From contig JAAFYY010000001.1 in the NCBI GenBank assembly GCA_014284505.1, forward strand, positions 1,364,001 through 1,428,000: a stretch of DNA of 64,000 nt, in the 5' to 3' direction. A model generated the notes under the pieces. The model made no database searches, had not been told where the DNA came from, and saw only the letters and a list, made by a program, of their open reading frames with translations. This document shows positions 1-11,062 of the stretch, one piece after another. The DNA is from Streptacidiphilus sp. 4-A2. GTDB lineage: Bacteria; Actinomycetota; Actinomycetes; Streptomycetales; Streptomycetaceae. A program made the translations under genes and the position numbers. Within the stretch, counting starts at the first letter, position 1, and every line of letters starts with the position of its first letter.

Positions 1-1
1 C

Positions 2-3000
2 AGCTGGCAGAACCCGTCGTTCCTGGGCGAGATGTCCCACTCCGTGCAGCGGGACGCCCCCAGCGGCATCGCCCGCGGCCTGCTCCGCGCCTCAGCGGTC
101 CAGCCCGCCCAACTGGACCTGCCGGCCCTCACCCTGCCGGTCGCCGGACGCCCGGCCACCGAGGCCGGGGAGCCGGCGGTGCAGCGCTCCACCTGGATGC
201 CGTCGTCCCTGGCGTCGGCGGCCTCGCCGTCGGCCGGGACGTCGTCGGTCGGGACGTCGTCGGTCGGGACGTCCTCGGCCGGGGCAGCGACGGCTGGGAC
301 GTCGACAGCCGGGGCAGCGTCGGCAGGGACGGCAGTGCGTCCTGCGGCCGCCCCGGGGTCACGGCCTCTGCGGCGAGCGCTCCGGCCGCACCGGTTCCGC
401 GCCTGCGGGTTCCGCGCCTGCGGGTTCCGCGCCTGCCGGTTCCACGCCTGCGGGTTCCACCCTGCGCCGGTGCAGCGCGCGGCAGTCGTACCCACGGCCG
501 TCGCTTCCACGCCGCAGAGCAACACGCCGCGGAGCAGCACCTCTGGGGGCAGTACCTCCGGGAGCAGTACCTCGGAGCAGCACCTCCGGGAGCAGCACCT
601 CCGGGAGCAGCGCGGGCCCGGCGGGACGACCCGCCGGGCTGCCGAGCGTCCCCCTCGTCACCGGGCCGTCGACGCCCGCCGGCGCCGCACCGGCCGTTCA
701 GCGCGCCCAGGCCACGACGCCGGGCTCCGGCCAGAGCGCGGGCCGCACGGGCGGCGCCGCCTCCCGCCCGGGTACGGCCCCGGCAGCGGCCCAGTCGGCT
801 CCCGGCACGCCGACCGCGGCAGCCGCAGCGGGCGGGCCCGCGCCGGCCACCCGTGGCACCGCACCCACCCGGCCCCTCGTCAGCCCCGCGTCCGCCGCGA
901 CTTCACCGGCCGCGCCGACCACGCCGACCACGCCGACCACTCCCGCCGTACAGCGGGCGGCGGCCGCGCCTGCGTCCGCTGTGCCCGCCACCCCTGGGCT
1001 CCCGACCGCGCCCGCCGTGCAGCGCGCGGTGCAGACCCCGGCGACACCCGCGTCGCGCCCCGCCTCCGCGAGCGCTGCGGGCACCCCGATCACCCCGGGC
1101 ACCCCGGGCACCCCGGCGTGCAACGCGCGCAGGCCGCCGCCTCCCGGACGGCTCCCGCCGCCGCGAGCCCGGCAGCCACGCCGACGTCCGACGCCGCGCC
1201 CACCCGCCCGGTCGCGGGACCGACGGCCGCGGCTGCCGTCCAGCGCGCACAGACCGCGACGCCCGGTAGCCCCACTCCCCCGCTGCTCCCGCTGCCACGA
1301 AGCCGACCACCGCGCCCACCCTCGGCGCCGGGCCCAGCCGTCCCCGCGGGCCCGACGAGCGCACCGGCCGCACCGCACGCGGGCCAGACCGGCGCACGCC
1401 CGTCGGCCGCCTCGACTGCTCCGGCCGTCCAGCGGGCACAGACCGCAGCGTCCGGTATCGCCGCGTCCGCTGCTGCTCCGGTGGCCGCGAACCCGACCGG
1501 CACGCCGGCTCGGGCGGCGGGGACGCCGGCCGGACAGCAGGCAGTACCGAACACCGCCGCTCCCGTCGCGGCGGCGCCCGCCGTCCAGCGTGCGGAGAGC
1601 GCAGCGCCGGTGCAGCGCACGGCGGCTGCCCCGCCGCCGCCATCGCCGCCGGGGCCGCTGCCACCGGCGGCGTGCGGTCGGCGCGGCCGGTGGCGCGGAG
1701 GTCCCCGTTGCTCTCCGCGCCCGCGGTTCCGACACCGGGCCGCCGGGTGACCGTTGCCGACAGCGGGCCGCAGCCCGGCGCCACGCGTACGCCAGCCGCA
1801 GCAGCGAGCGTGCAGCGCTCGGCGGCCGCTGCTCCGGTCACCGCGCCCGCGTCACGGCCGGTGGCTTCCGCGGCGCCGCAGACCGGGCAGTCGGCCACCG
1901 CGCCCGCCCCGCGTCGGCGCCCCGGACCGCCAGCGTCCAGCGCGCACCGGGGCAGGCTCCCGCCGCCGCCCCGCCGGGCGCCACGATCCGGCTGCTGCTC
2001 CCGCTTCAGCTCCGGCTGCTGCTCCGGCTCCGGCAGTTGTGCAGCGGGCACCCAAGCAGGCACCCGCTGTCCTCCCGCCCAGCGCCACAACCCCGGCCGC
2101 CGCCCCGGCAGCCGTGCAGCGTGCGCCCGGGCAGGCTGCCGCGGCTGCCCCGCCGGGCGCCGTCACACCGACCGCTGCCCCGGCTTCCGCCGCGGCTCCC
2201 GGCCCGGCTGCGGCCCCGGCCTCCGCGCCGGTGCAGCGTCCGGGGCTGGGCGCGCCGGTGGCCTCGGCCGTTCCCGGTGCTCCCGTGCAGCGGGCACCGC
2301 GGCGACGCTCCGCGCTGGGCGCGCCGATCACCGCTGTCCCGCAGACGCCCGGGGCGGCGGCTCCCGTGCGCGGCAGCGCGCCGGGGACCCCGATCGGGCA
2401 ACGGGTCGCCCGGACCGCAACGCCCGGGGCGGCTGCGACTCCCCGGTCCAGCGGGCCGTGGCAGACCGACCGGCCACGGCTCCCACGCCGACTGCCGCTG
2501 CCGCTCCCGCTCCCGCTCCCGGGACATCGCGGCCCGGCCCAGGCATACCGGCTCCGGTCGTGCCGCACTCGCCCCCGAGCGCGGCCTCCGTCCAGCGCGC
2601 GGCAACCATCAGCCCTGGGGCCATCATTGACGGTGCATCACAGATATCTGTGACGGACAGTCAGTTCACTTCCCCGCACAGCGCTCCGGTTCAGCAGTCG
2701 GTACCGGCGGCGCCCGCCGTCGCGCTGCCGCTGCCGGTGGCAACGGTCCAGCGGGCTCCCAGCGGGGCTCCGGCCGTGGCCGCTGCGCGGGTGGCGCTGG
2801 CGTCGGCGCGGCCGGTTTCCGCCGCGATCGGCCCGACGCTGCTGCCGTCCGCACCGCTAGCCGCGCCCGCACAGACACGGCAGTCGGCACCGACAGCTCC
2901 GGCGGCGCCGGCCCGAAGCGCGGTTGCCTCGGCGCGGCTGCGCCCGGTGCAGACGGCGCCCGTCGCCGGGCCCGGCGCTCCGGGCTCGGCGAGCAGCGGT

Positions 3001-3504
3001 CACGGCGCTCCGGTGGTGCAGCGGCTCTCCTCCGCCGGTCCCGCCGTCGGCAGCGCAACTCCCCGGCCCGGCGCGGCTGCCGCGTCGGCTCCCCGCCCAG
3101 GGCTGCCTGCCGGGTCGGCGCCGCGACCGCCGCAGTTGCTTCCGCCGCAGCCGCCGAGGCCGGTGCAGCTGAGCCGGCTTCCCGCGCCGCAGAGCACCCG
3201 CACCGTCTCGTCCGCGCCCATGGGGGCGCCGGTGGGGTTCGCGCCGTCACCGCCCGCTCCGCCCCGGCCTCCGGCGCCCGCGCCTGCGGTGCGCCGCCCG
3301 CCCCGCCCGCAGCCGGCCCCGGTGTTCCCGGCCGTCCAGCGCTCGGGCGGCAGCAGCCCGAGCTCTTCGTCCGGCACCCAGAGCGCCGAGCCGCACCTGG
3401 ACGATCTGGCCCGGCGCCTGGTGGGCCCGCTGTCGCGGCTGCTCCGGGCCGAGCTGCGGCTGGACCGGGAGCGGATCGGGAGGCTCCGTGACCCCGGCCG
3501 GTGA
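2..3504 (+). CDS. Pro/Ala-rich VQR-repeat protein of the CIS cluster (5' partial)
   Basis: Very long low-complexity protein. The frame is already open at the window edge (SWQNPSFLGEMSHSVQRD), so the N-terminus lies upstream. It is built of Pro/Ala/Thr/Ser linkers punctuated at least 20 times by VQR, mostly as PAVQRA or APVQRA. These motifs fall in all three frames in turn, so several single-base indels interrupt the gene (for example around 350-480, 650-1,000 and 1,650-2,550); from about 2,570 one frame is clean to the stop. The C-terminus changes character: from HLDDLARRLVGPLS onward it is an amphipathic, Arg/Leu-rich helical segment of about 35 residues. VQR-type motifs also occur in DUF4157 (eCIS-associated) proteins; I see no HEXXH in this part. 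It directly precedes the tube gene, so a structural, scaffold or cargo role is possible. Function unknown. Confidence 0.7.
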
Positions 3505-3567
3505 CCGTAGGCCCAGCCTCCCGCCCCTGCCTTCCACCACATCTTCAGCGCCTGGAGTACAGCAGCG

Positions 3568-4002
3568 ATGAGCACCCCGCAGGACCCAGGATCCACGATC
3601 TTCTTCACCCTCAGCATCGACGGCGAGGACCTCGGCTCCTTCAACGCATGCGAGGGCCTGGCCGCCGAGGTCGAGGTAGAGGCGTACACGGAGGGCGGCA
3701 ACGGCTTCGTCTGGCAGCTGCCGTCCCGGGTGAAGCACTCCACCATCAAGCTGACGCGCCCGCTGACGGCCGACACCGCGAAGGTCGCGGCCTGGATCTC
3801 CTCGGTGGCCACCAACAACGTGGTCCGGCCCACCGCGCAGATCTCCGCGCTGCGCGCCGACGGCTCGCTGGTCGCGCAGTGGGGGCTGCTGGACGTGCTG
3901 CCGGTGCGCTGGACCGGTCCCTCCCTCGACCCGATGAGCCCCAATGTGGCCACCGAGGCGCTGGAGATCACCCATCACGGCTTCACTCAGGCGGGGGCGT
4001 AA
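3568..4002 (+). CDS. CIS inner-tube protein (phage tail tube gp19 family)
   Basis: A 144-residue protein matching the T4 gp19-like tail-tube family in length and motifs: an N-terminal FFTLSIDGEDLGSFNACEGL strand region, EVEAYTEGGNG, and a C-terminal region ending in LEITHHGFTQ, all typical of the beta-sandwich tube protomer that stacks into the hollow CIS tube. The reading frame is intact. The ATG at 3568 has GGAG about 10 nt upstream and a 63-nt gap from the preceding gene. The LysM gene starts 2 nt after the stop. In Streptomyces-type CIS operons a main tube gene sits next to the sheath and further tube-like copies lie closer to the spike; the position just before LysM and VgrG suggests this is the tip or second tube protein rather than the main one, which is inference. 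Confidence 0.92.
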   Translation: MSTPQDPGSTIFFTLSIDGEDLGSFNACEGLAAEVEVEAYTEGGNGFVWQLPSRVKHSTIKLTRPLTADTAKVAAWISSVATNNVVRPTAQISALRADGSLVAQWGLLDVLPVRWTGPSLDPMSPNVATEALEITHHGFTQAGA

Positions 4003-4004
4003 CC

Positions 4005-4714
4005 ATGTCCACACCTCCGGCAGCAGCCTGGTCCGTGCCTCACTCGCCATCCATGAACCGCCCACCGGCCTGGCGATGGCCCTGGGCGGGGAGATCGGCA
4101 CCGTCGACTTCCAGTTCAACCCCAACGAGCTGACGGTCACCCGCAGGGCCCAGTGGTCCCTGGACCACGCGGTGGCCTTCAACCGGGGTGTGCTGGCCAA
4201 CTTCAAGGGCGCCGATCCGGCGTCCATGCAGGTGGACGTCTTCCTGGACTGCACCGCCCCCGGCAGCAAGCCCGTACAGCCGCAGGTGGAGCTGCTGCTG
4301 TCCTGCTGCGAGGTCTACCCGCCCAGCATCTTCACCAAGCGGCCCTCGCCGCCGTGGGTGCGGATGTCCTGGGGATCGTTCAGCACCGTGCAGTTCATCG
4401 CCTATGTGACCGAGGCCGCGGCCAAGCACACGCTGTTCAGCCCCGCCGGCGAGCCGCTGCGGGCCACCGTCACCCTCTCGCTGACCGAGATCGCGGTGCT
4501 GACGGCCGGTCAGAACCCGACCTCGGGCGCGCTCACGGCCCGCCGGGTGCACCGGGTGGTGGCCGGCGACACCCTTCAGTCGCTTGCCTGGCGGGAGTAC
4601 GGCGACGCCACCGTCTGGCGGGTGATCGCCGAAGCCAACGAGATCGACGACCCCATGGAGCTGGAGCCGGGCACCGAACTGCTGCTGCCCGCCTCCGAAG
4701 AGATCCACCGGTAG
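4005..4714 (+). CDS. LysM-domain CIS baseplate/spike-binding protein (gp53-like)
   Basis: About 235 residues. After a short N-terminus the protein reads FQFNPNELTVTRRAQW and LDCTAPGSKPVQPQVELL, hallmarks of the LysM-containing CIS baseplate protein (Afp7-like). The C-terminal 50 residues form a LysM domain (VHRVVAGDTLQSLAWREYGDATVWRVIAEAN). In this setting LysM is thought to clamp the spike and tube rather than bind peptidoglycan. The ATG at 4005, 2 nt after the tube stop, reads MSTPPAAA and then loses frame: one base appears missing near 4020-4026, after which the conserved frame runs unbroken to 4714. The stop overlaps the ribosome-binding site (TAGGAG) of the next gene, so expression is probably coupled. 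Confidence 0.88.
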
Positions 4715-4721
4715 GAGCACC

Positions 4722-6644
4722 ATGACCACGCCAACAGCCACCACATACACCAGCCTGCTCCAGGTCACGATCGAGGGCGCGCCACTTCCGGACGCGCTGG
4801 CCACGCTCATGGCCGAGGGCTGGGTCGACTCCGGGGTGAACATCCCCTCGGCGTTCCAGCTGACCTTCAACGACCCGGCCAGGGAGATCACGACCAACTA
4901 CCCGCAGGTCAAGATTGGCGCCAAGGTGGTGCTGACGCCGATCCTGGACGGGAAGCCCAGCCTGCTGCCGCTGCTCACCGGTGAGATCACCGCGCTGGAG
5001 GCGGACGCGGACGCGACCACCAAGCTGCTGGTGGTGCGTGGTTACGACCCGGGGCACCGGATGCTGCGCAACTGCCGGGTGGTCGGCTACCCGACGATGA
5101 CGGCCAGCGAGATCGTGACCAAGGTGGCCGCGCTGTGCGAGGTCGAGATCGGCGAGGTGGAGCCCACCACCACGGTCTACGAGCTGGCGACCCAGCCCAA
5201 CATCAGCGACTGGGACTTCCTCAACCGGCTGGCCCGCGAGAACGGCATGCGGCTGTACGTCGACCAGTTGGGGCTGCTCCAGTTCAAGAAGCTGCCCCGC
5301 CGGTCGGGGTCTCGGACTCGCTCACCGCGCTGCAGAGCGCGAACGTGATCCAGTTCGACACCAATGCCATGCGCAGCCGGGCCGTGGTCACCTCGGCCGG
5401 TCAGGTGGAGTCGGTCGAGGTGCGCGGCTGGGACGTGAAGGAGAAGATCGCGCTCAGCGAGGTCACCCCGTCGCTGACCGCCACCGACATCGAGATCGGC
5501 GCCACTCCGGCGACGGTGACCGCGGAGTTCGGCAGCGCGAAGCTGACCTCCGCCTCCGTGCCGTACGACACCCAGGCCGAGGTGCTGAGCGCCTCCGCCG
5601 CCCTGGCCGACGATGTGACCTCCTCCTTCGCCGAGTTGGAGGTGTGTGTGGTCGGCGACCCTCGATGACCCCGGGGACGGCGATCGCGCTGAACGGCGGC
5701 GGCCTGCCGTTCGAGGGCAACTACACGGTCACCGGCACCCGTCATGTCTTCAGCGGCGCGGAGAAGTACCAGACCTGGGTGACGGTGACAGGGCGTCAGA
5801 TACGCTCGCTGTACGGCCTCGCGTCCGGTGGCGCGGACACCGCGCCGAAGATCCCGGGCGTGGTCACCGCGCTGGTGACGAACATTCAGGACCCTTTGCA
5901 CCAGGGCCGGGTGAAGCTGATGTTCCCCTGGCTCTCGGCGACCTACGAGAGCGACTGGTGCCGGATCGCCCAGCTCGGCGGTGTGCGGGGCGGCGGGACC
6001 TTCCTGCCCGAGGTCCAGGACGAGGTGCTGTGCGCCTTCGACCGGGGCTCGCTGGACCACCCCTATGTCGTCGCCGGTCTCTACAACGGCAAGGACCAGC
6101 CGACCCGGACAAGGACCACAACCCGCAGTACGACGCGACCACCGGCGCGGTCAACTGGCGCAGCATCGCCTCGCGCAGCGGGCACATGGTGGAGCTGCTG
6201 GACGTCAAGGAGCCGGTCAACAGCGGGATCCGGGCGATCACCGGCAAGCAGCGGCTGCTGGTGCACCTGGACGAGAGCGAGGCCGACAGCCGGGGATCCG
6301 TGATCACCATCAGCGCCGGCAACACCGGGGCCTCCAAGATCACCATCAATGAGCGCGGCGTGATCACCATCAGCGGCACCTCGATCACGGTGAACGCCAC
6401 CAAGGACCTGAACCTGAACGCCGGCGCCGCGATGACGATCTCGGCCGACGGCGACCTGAACCTGTCGGCCCGGGGCGCGGTCTCGGTCTCCTCCGTGGGG
6501 GACGTCAGCGTCGACGCGGTCGGCGACGTGAACCTCTCCGCAGTGGCGGACGTCAACATCGCCAGCGTGGCCACCATCAGCATCGAGTCGGTCTCGGTCG
6601 AGATGGTGGGCGTCGTCACCGCGAACGCGATACCCGTCGTCTGA
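4722..6644 (+). CDS. CIS spike protein (VgrG / gpD-gp5 fusion)
   Basis: Spans about 640 residues. The N-terminal two thirds resemble phage late-control protein D / gp27 (FQLTFNDPAREI, LATQPNISDWDFLNRLARENGMRLYVD). Next comes a gp5-type OB-fold (IPGVVTALVTNIQDPLHQGR, LMFPWLSATYESDWCRIAQ). The C-terminus is a beta-helix spike of short repeats (GDLNLSA, GDVSVDA, GDVNLSA, ADVNIAS). The trimer would form the membrane-piercing tip. Three frameshifts, near 5,300, 5,660 and 6,105, move the conserved sequence from frame 0 to 2 to 1 and back to 0, each consistent with one lost base. The ATG has a good AGGAG 4-7 nt upstream. About 65 nt separate it from the gp25 gene. No toxin domain is visible beyond the beta-helix, so this is a plain rather than evolved VgrG. 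Confidence 0.9.
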
Positions 6645-6708
6645 CCGAGCCCGTGATCTGACGCCCTATCACCGGAACCACCAGCGCAGACAAGAGGAAC
6701 CACACGTA

Positions 6709-7145
6709 ATGGCAGAGCAGTTCGTCGGCTCCGGCTGGGCCTTCCCGATGCGGGTCGCCCCGTCCGGCGGGATCGCCCTGGTCAGCCGGGACAAGGAGAT
6801 CGAGGAGGCGATGCGGCTGGTCCTGGCGACCGCGCCCGGCGAGCGGCCCATGCGTCCGGAGTTCGGCTGCGCCATCCACGACCTGGTCTTCGCTCCGGTG
6901 GACGAGGCCACCGCGGGCCGGATCCAGTACGAGGTGCGCAGCACCCTGGACCGCTGGGAGCCGCGGATCGAGGTCCGCGAGGTGGAGGTGACCTCCTCGC
7001 CCGGCCAGGAAGGGTGCTGTTCATCGACGTGCGCTACTCGATCCGGGGCACCAACAACCCTCGCAGCCTGGTCTTCCCGTTCTATGTCATCCCCTCCCAC
7101 GAGGACCCGGCGTCCGCCGACCCGAACCCCGAAAGCGACCGCTGA
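6709..7145 (+). CDS. CIS baseplate wedge protein (GPW/gp25 family)
   Basis: About 145 residues of the gp25 lysozyme-like baseplate family: GWAFPMRV, GGIALVSRDKEIEEAMRLVL, and the signature TAPGERPMRPEFGCAIHDLV, followed by EATAGRIQYEVRSTLDRWEPRI. These proteins sit in the inner wedge and connect sheath to baseplate; the family EPR-type core is recognisable as PGERPMRPEFG. Conserved sequence switches frame at about 7,010 (one base lost) and continues VLFIDVRYSIRGTNNPRSLV to a TGA at 7143-7145. The stop overlaps the ATG of the baseplate J gene by one base (TGATG), a typical coupled arrangement in this operon. Confidence 0.9.
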
Positions 7146-9096
7146 TGGCTCTGCCAGCACCCAACCTCGACGACCGGCGATTCCAGCAGTTCGTCGACGA
7201 CGCCAAGCGCTACATCCAGCAGCGCTGCCCGGAGTGGACCGACCACAACGTCTCCGACCCCGGAGTGACGCTGGTCGAAGCTGTCGCACACATGGCCGAC
7301 CAGATGGTCTACCGGCTCAACCGGGTTCCGGAACGCAACTACCTGGCCTTCCTGGACCTGCTCGGGATCACCCTGTTCCCGCCCGCGCCGGCCCCACCGA
7401 GATGACCTTCTGGCTGTCCGCGCCGCAGAACCAGCTGCTCACGCTGCCCGCCGGGACCGAGGTGGCCACCCTGCGCACCGACACCGAGCCCGCCGTGGTC
7501 TTCGCCACCGAGCGCGACCTCAATGTCGTCCCCTGCTCGCTGGAGCGGGTGCTGCTGCAACCGGGCGGCGAGCCGCCGGTCGACCACACCACGGAGATCC
7601 TGGACGGCAAGGACACGGCCGTCTTCGGCGACCCGCCGCAGCCCGGCGACTCGATGCTGTTCGGGCTGACCGCGGCCGTGCCCGACTGCGCGGTGGTGCT
7701 GCGGCTGGGCAGCAGGGTGGACGGTGTCGGTGTCGACCCCCGGCAGCCCCCGCTGCTGTGGGAGGCGCTGACCGGCGACGGCTGGCGGCCGTGCGAGGTC
7801 GAACGGGACACCACCGGTGGTCTCAACCGGCCCGGCGAGGTGGTACTGCATGTGCCGTCGGGTCACACCGTCGCGCGCAGCGGCCGGTTCGACGCGGGCT
7901 GGCTGCGCTGCCGGGTCACCCAGGCCGAGCCCGGCCAGCCCTTCTACACCCTCTCCCCCACCGTGCGCTCCGCCTCGGCGTTCACCATCGGCGGCACCAC
8001 CCGCGCCGTGCACGCCAACACCGTGCGGGACGAGGCGCTCGGCGAGTCCAACGGCGTCCCCGGGCAGCGGCTGCGGCTGGCGAACGCGCCGGTGGCGCAG
8101 GGCGAGCCGCCGCTGCTGCTCCAGGTCTCCGACGGGGAGGGCTGGAGCGACTGGACGGTGGTGCCGCACTTCGCCGCCTCCGGCCAGGACGACCGGCATG
8201 TCACCCTGGACGCGACCACCGGCGAGATCGCCTTCGGGCCGTCCGTCCGCGAGCCCGACGGCTCGATGCGCCACTACGGCGCGGTGCCGCCGAAGGGCGC
8301 GCTGATCCGCGCCCACCGCTACCGCACCGGCGGCGGCCGCTCCGGCAATGTGGCCCGCGGCAGCGTCCGGGTGCTGCGCAGCTCCATCCCCTTCATCGCC
8401 CGGGTGGAGAACCGCGAGGCCGCGCGCGGCGGCGTGGACGGGGAGACGGTGGCCGAGGCGAAGGTCCGGGCGCCGATCTCGCTGCGCGCCCAGGACCGCG
8501 CGGTGACCGTGCGGGACTACGAGGAGCTGGCGCGCCGCGCCGCCCCCGAAGCCGCCCGGATCACCTGTCTGGCGGCGGACGAGTCCCGGCACGGCGAGAA
8601 CGCGGTGCGGGTGCTGGTCGTCCCGCAGGCGGTCCCGGACCAGGACGGCCGGCTGCGGTTCGAACAGCTGGTACCCGGTGACGAACTGCTCGGCACGATC
8701 ACCCGGCACCTGGACCAGCGCCGCCCGATCGGCACCCGGCTGGCCGTCGGCCCGCCGTACTACCAGGGCGTCACCGTGGTGGCGACCCTGCACGCCTACC
8801 GGGGCACCGAGTCGGAGCGGATCCGGGTGGCCGCGCTGGACGCGCTCTACGCCCATCTGGACCCGCTGACCGGCGGTGCGCACGGGAACGGCTGGCCGTT
8901 CGGCCGTCCGCTCCAGTCCGGCGAGGTGTTCGCGGTGCTGCAACGCGTGCCCGGGGTGGAGCTGGTGGACCAGGTGCTGCTGCACCCGGCCGACCCGCTG
9001 ACCGGCAAGCGCGGCGACCCGACCGACCGGATCGACCTGGACCCGTCGGCGCTGGTGTTCTCCTTCGACCACCGCGTCCGCGTGATCGGAGGCTGA
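7145..9096 (+). CDS. CIS baseplate protein J (gpJ/gp47 family)
   Basis: About 650 residues. The N-terminus reads LPAPNLDDRRFQQFVDDAKR, CPEWTDHNVSDPGVTLVEAV and MVYRLNRVPERNYLAFLDLL, which is the actinobacterial CIS putative baseplate assembly protein (gpJ-like). The middle holds the conserved TGEIAFGPSVREPDGSMRHY and RYRTGGGRSGNVARG, and the late part LRAQDRAVTVRDYEELARRA. It forms the outer wedge of the baseplate and is the largest CIS baseplate gene here. One base is missing near 7,380-7,395 (LGITLFPPAP in one frame, then TEMTFWLSAPQNQLL in the next). The remainder is a single clean frame to TGA. The gpI gene follows 3 nt later. Confidence 0.92.
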
Positions 9097-9099
9097 GCC

Positions 9100-9684
9100 G
9101 TGCCCGACTCCCCTTCGGCGTCCGCCTCGCACCGCGGCGCGGTCGACGGCCTCGGCAGCCGCCACCCGATCGGCCTGCAGCTGCCGGCCGTCTACGCGGA
9201 CGACGAGATGGCCCAGCGGTTCACCGCCGGCCTGGACGACCTGCTCGCGCCGCTGCTCAACGTCCTCGACTGCATGGACAGTTACTTCACGCCCGCGCTC
9301 GCCCCGGAGGACTTCACCGGCTGGCTGGGCACCTGGGTGGGCGCGGAGACCGACCCGGACGACCCGCTGCCGCAGCTGCGGGAGTCGGTGGCGGCCGCCG
9401 CCGGGCTGCACCGGCTGCGCGGCACCGTCGCCGGGCTGTCCGAAGCGGTACGGCTGGCCTTCGGCACCGAGCCCGAGATCACCGAGAGCGGCGGGGCGTC
9501 CTGGTCGGCCCGCCCGCTCGGCGACTTCCCCGGCGATCCGGAGCCGCACCTGGTCGTGGTGCTGCGGGTCGACAACCCGGAGCGCATCGATGTGCAACGG
9601 CTCACCGATCTGGTGCGCGCGGCACGCCCCGCCCATATTCCCTGCGCGGTCCAGGTGGCCGCCAAGAGAGGACCCGCAAAGTGA
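9100..9684 (+). CDS. CIS tail protein I (P2-like phage tail protein family)
   Basis: A 194-residue intact protein with the P2 gpI-like / TIGR02242-type core: HPIGLQLPAVYADDEMAQRF, LDDLLAPLLNVLDCMDSYF, the tryptophan-rich APEDFTGWLGTWVGAE, and LHRLRGTVAGLSEAVRLAFG. In CIS particles this protein takes part in baseplate and tail-fibre attachment. It uses a GTG start with GGAGG overlapping the end of the preceding gene, and its stop overlaps the start of the next gene by 4 nt (GTGA), so translation of the block is coupled. Nothing unusual in the sequence. Confidence 0.9.
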   Translation: MPDSPSASASHRGAVDGLGSRHPIGLQLPAVYADDEMAQRFTAGLDDLLAPLLNVLDCMDSYFTPALAPEDFTGWLGTWVGAETDPDDPLPQLRESVAAAAGLHRLRGTVAGLSEAVRLAFGTEPEITESGGASWSARPLGDFPGDPEPHLVVVLRVDNPERIDVQRLTDLVRAARPAHIPCAVQVAAKRGPAK

Positions 9685-11020
9685 GCAACACCACCCAGAA
9701 CGCGGAGCCGCGCTGCGGCGACTGCGGCGGCCGGGCACGCGTCGGGCAGTCCTTCTGCGACGACTGCGGGTCCTTCCTGAACTGGGAGGAGCAGGCGGAA
9801 TCCGGGCCGCCACGGCGCAGCCGGCCATGCAGTCGTCCAGCCGGCAGCCGCAGCAGTCGTCGCAGCAGTCGCAGGTGCCGGCACAGCCGTCCCAGCCGCA
9901 GCCGCCTCAGCCGTCGGCAGGGCAGCCGGGCCGGCAGCGGTCCGAGCAGCCGGTTGCGACCGCCGGGACCCCGGCGCCCGCTCCCGCCGTCTCCATCGAC
10001 AAGCCGTCAGCGACCATCCCCGACAAGCCGTCCACGCCGCCGGCCGGGCCCGCCGCGGAGGACGACACCACCGAGGTGCTCACCGAGCCGATCGACCCGG
10101 CCTCGCCGACTCCCCCGGCCGCGCCCGTCCCGCCGGACGTGGCCCGGGCGCGGGCACTGCTGATCCCGGTGGCCGACCCGAGCCGGGCGGCGCAGTACGC
10201 GCCCGAGGTGGCTCCGGTGCTGCCCGGCACCCCGTCGGCGGCGCGTCCCACCGTCCGCCGGCCCGGCGACGAGCACACGCCGTACGGCGACGCCTGCCCC
10301 TGGTGCGGCACCAGCAACCAGCCGGAACGTCACTTCTGCCGCCGCTGCGCGATGCGGCTGGCGGAGACCCCGGGCGGACCGAAGCGCCGTCCGTGGTGGC
10401 GCCGGCTGCTGGACTTCCGTGGCCGCGAGGCACCCTGGGCCGGCGAGCGCCCCCGGCTCCGCCGTGACCTGGGCCGGATCGTCCGCTGGACGCTGACCCT
10501 GGCGGTCGCGGTGGCGCTGGTGGTGACCGTGAGCATGGAGGCCACGCCGGCCACGCATGCGATCGAGGACCACTTCGCCACCCGGGTGCCGATCCACCAG
10601 TTCGTCATGACGGCCTCGCACTCGAGCCCGCAGCAGCCGCCCGCCCAGGCCGAGGACAGCTACAACAACACCGCCTGGGGCAGCGGTTACGGCGGCCCGA
10701 ACACCGGCCAGTGGCTCATGGCGACCTTCGCCTCGCCGCAGCACCTGCTGAATGTGATCATCACTCCCTGCGCCGGCTCGGAGAGCGACCTGGAGGCCGT
10801 CGAGGCATGCCCCCAGCAGCTGGAGGCAGTGATCACCAACAACGCCGGCAAGAAGAGCACCCAGGTGCTCGAACTGAACGACGGCGGCGCGCAGACCTTC
10901 AACATGGACTACCGGGACGTGACGAGCGTCCAGTTCATCGTGCAGTCGCTGTACGGCGCGAGCCCGCAGAAGCAGGTGGCCGTCGCCGAGCTTGAGTTCT
11001 TCGGTCCGTCCGCCTCCTGA
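9681..11020 (+). CDS. CIS-associated membrane protein with two zinc ribbons and a discoidin-like C-terminus
   Basis: About 445 residues. N-terminal zinc ribbon CGDCGG...CDDCG (residues about 11-31), a long Gln/Pro-rich linker, a second zinc ribbon CPWCGT...CRRCAM (about 210-230), a basic stretch, one transmembrane helix (WTLTLAVAVALVVTVSM), then an extracytoplasmic domain (NTAWGSGYGGPNTGQWLMA, VQFIVQSLYGASPQKQVAVA) resembling NADase-type or discoidin glycan-binding folds. GTG start overlaps gpI by 4 nt. One frameshift lies near 9,800 between the first ribbon and the linker. As last gene of the CIS operon with a cytosol-membrane-outside layout, it recalls CisA of Streptomyces coelicolor, a membrane protein linking cytoplasmic CIS particles to the membrane; that equivalence is inferred from architecture and position and was not tested. 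Confidence 0.8.
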
Positions 11021-11062
11021 CCCCTCGCTCCCACCTCCGCTCCGTTCCCCCACTCGACGGGG

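Noticed and set aside
200..940. CRISPR-like short repeats
   Set aside because: Units such as GGGTTCCGCGCCTGC are in-frame coding repeats without spacer structure.
129..3971. Long reverse-strand frames across the VQR gene
   Set aside because: They arise from G/C-rich codon composition; they show no motif and end in the tube gene.
4722..6644. Programmed ribosomal frameshifting in the spike gene
   Set aside because: The same kind of frame change occurs in dozens of unrelated genes here; no slippery heptamer plus structure is evident.
7339..9828. 829-residue reverse ORF antisense to baseplate J
   Set aside because: Composition shadow of a well-supported + strand gene; no family signature.
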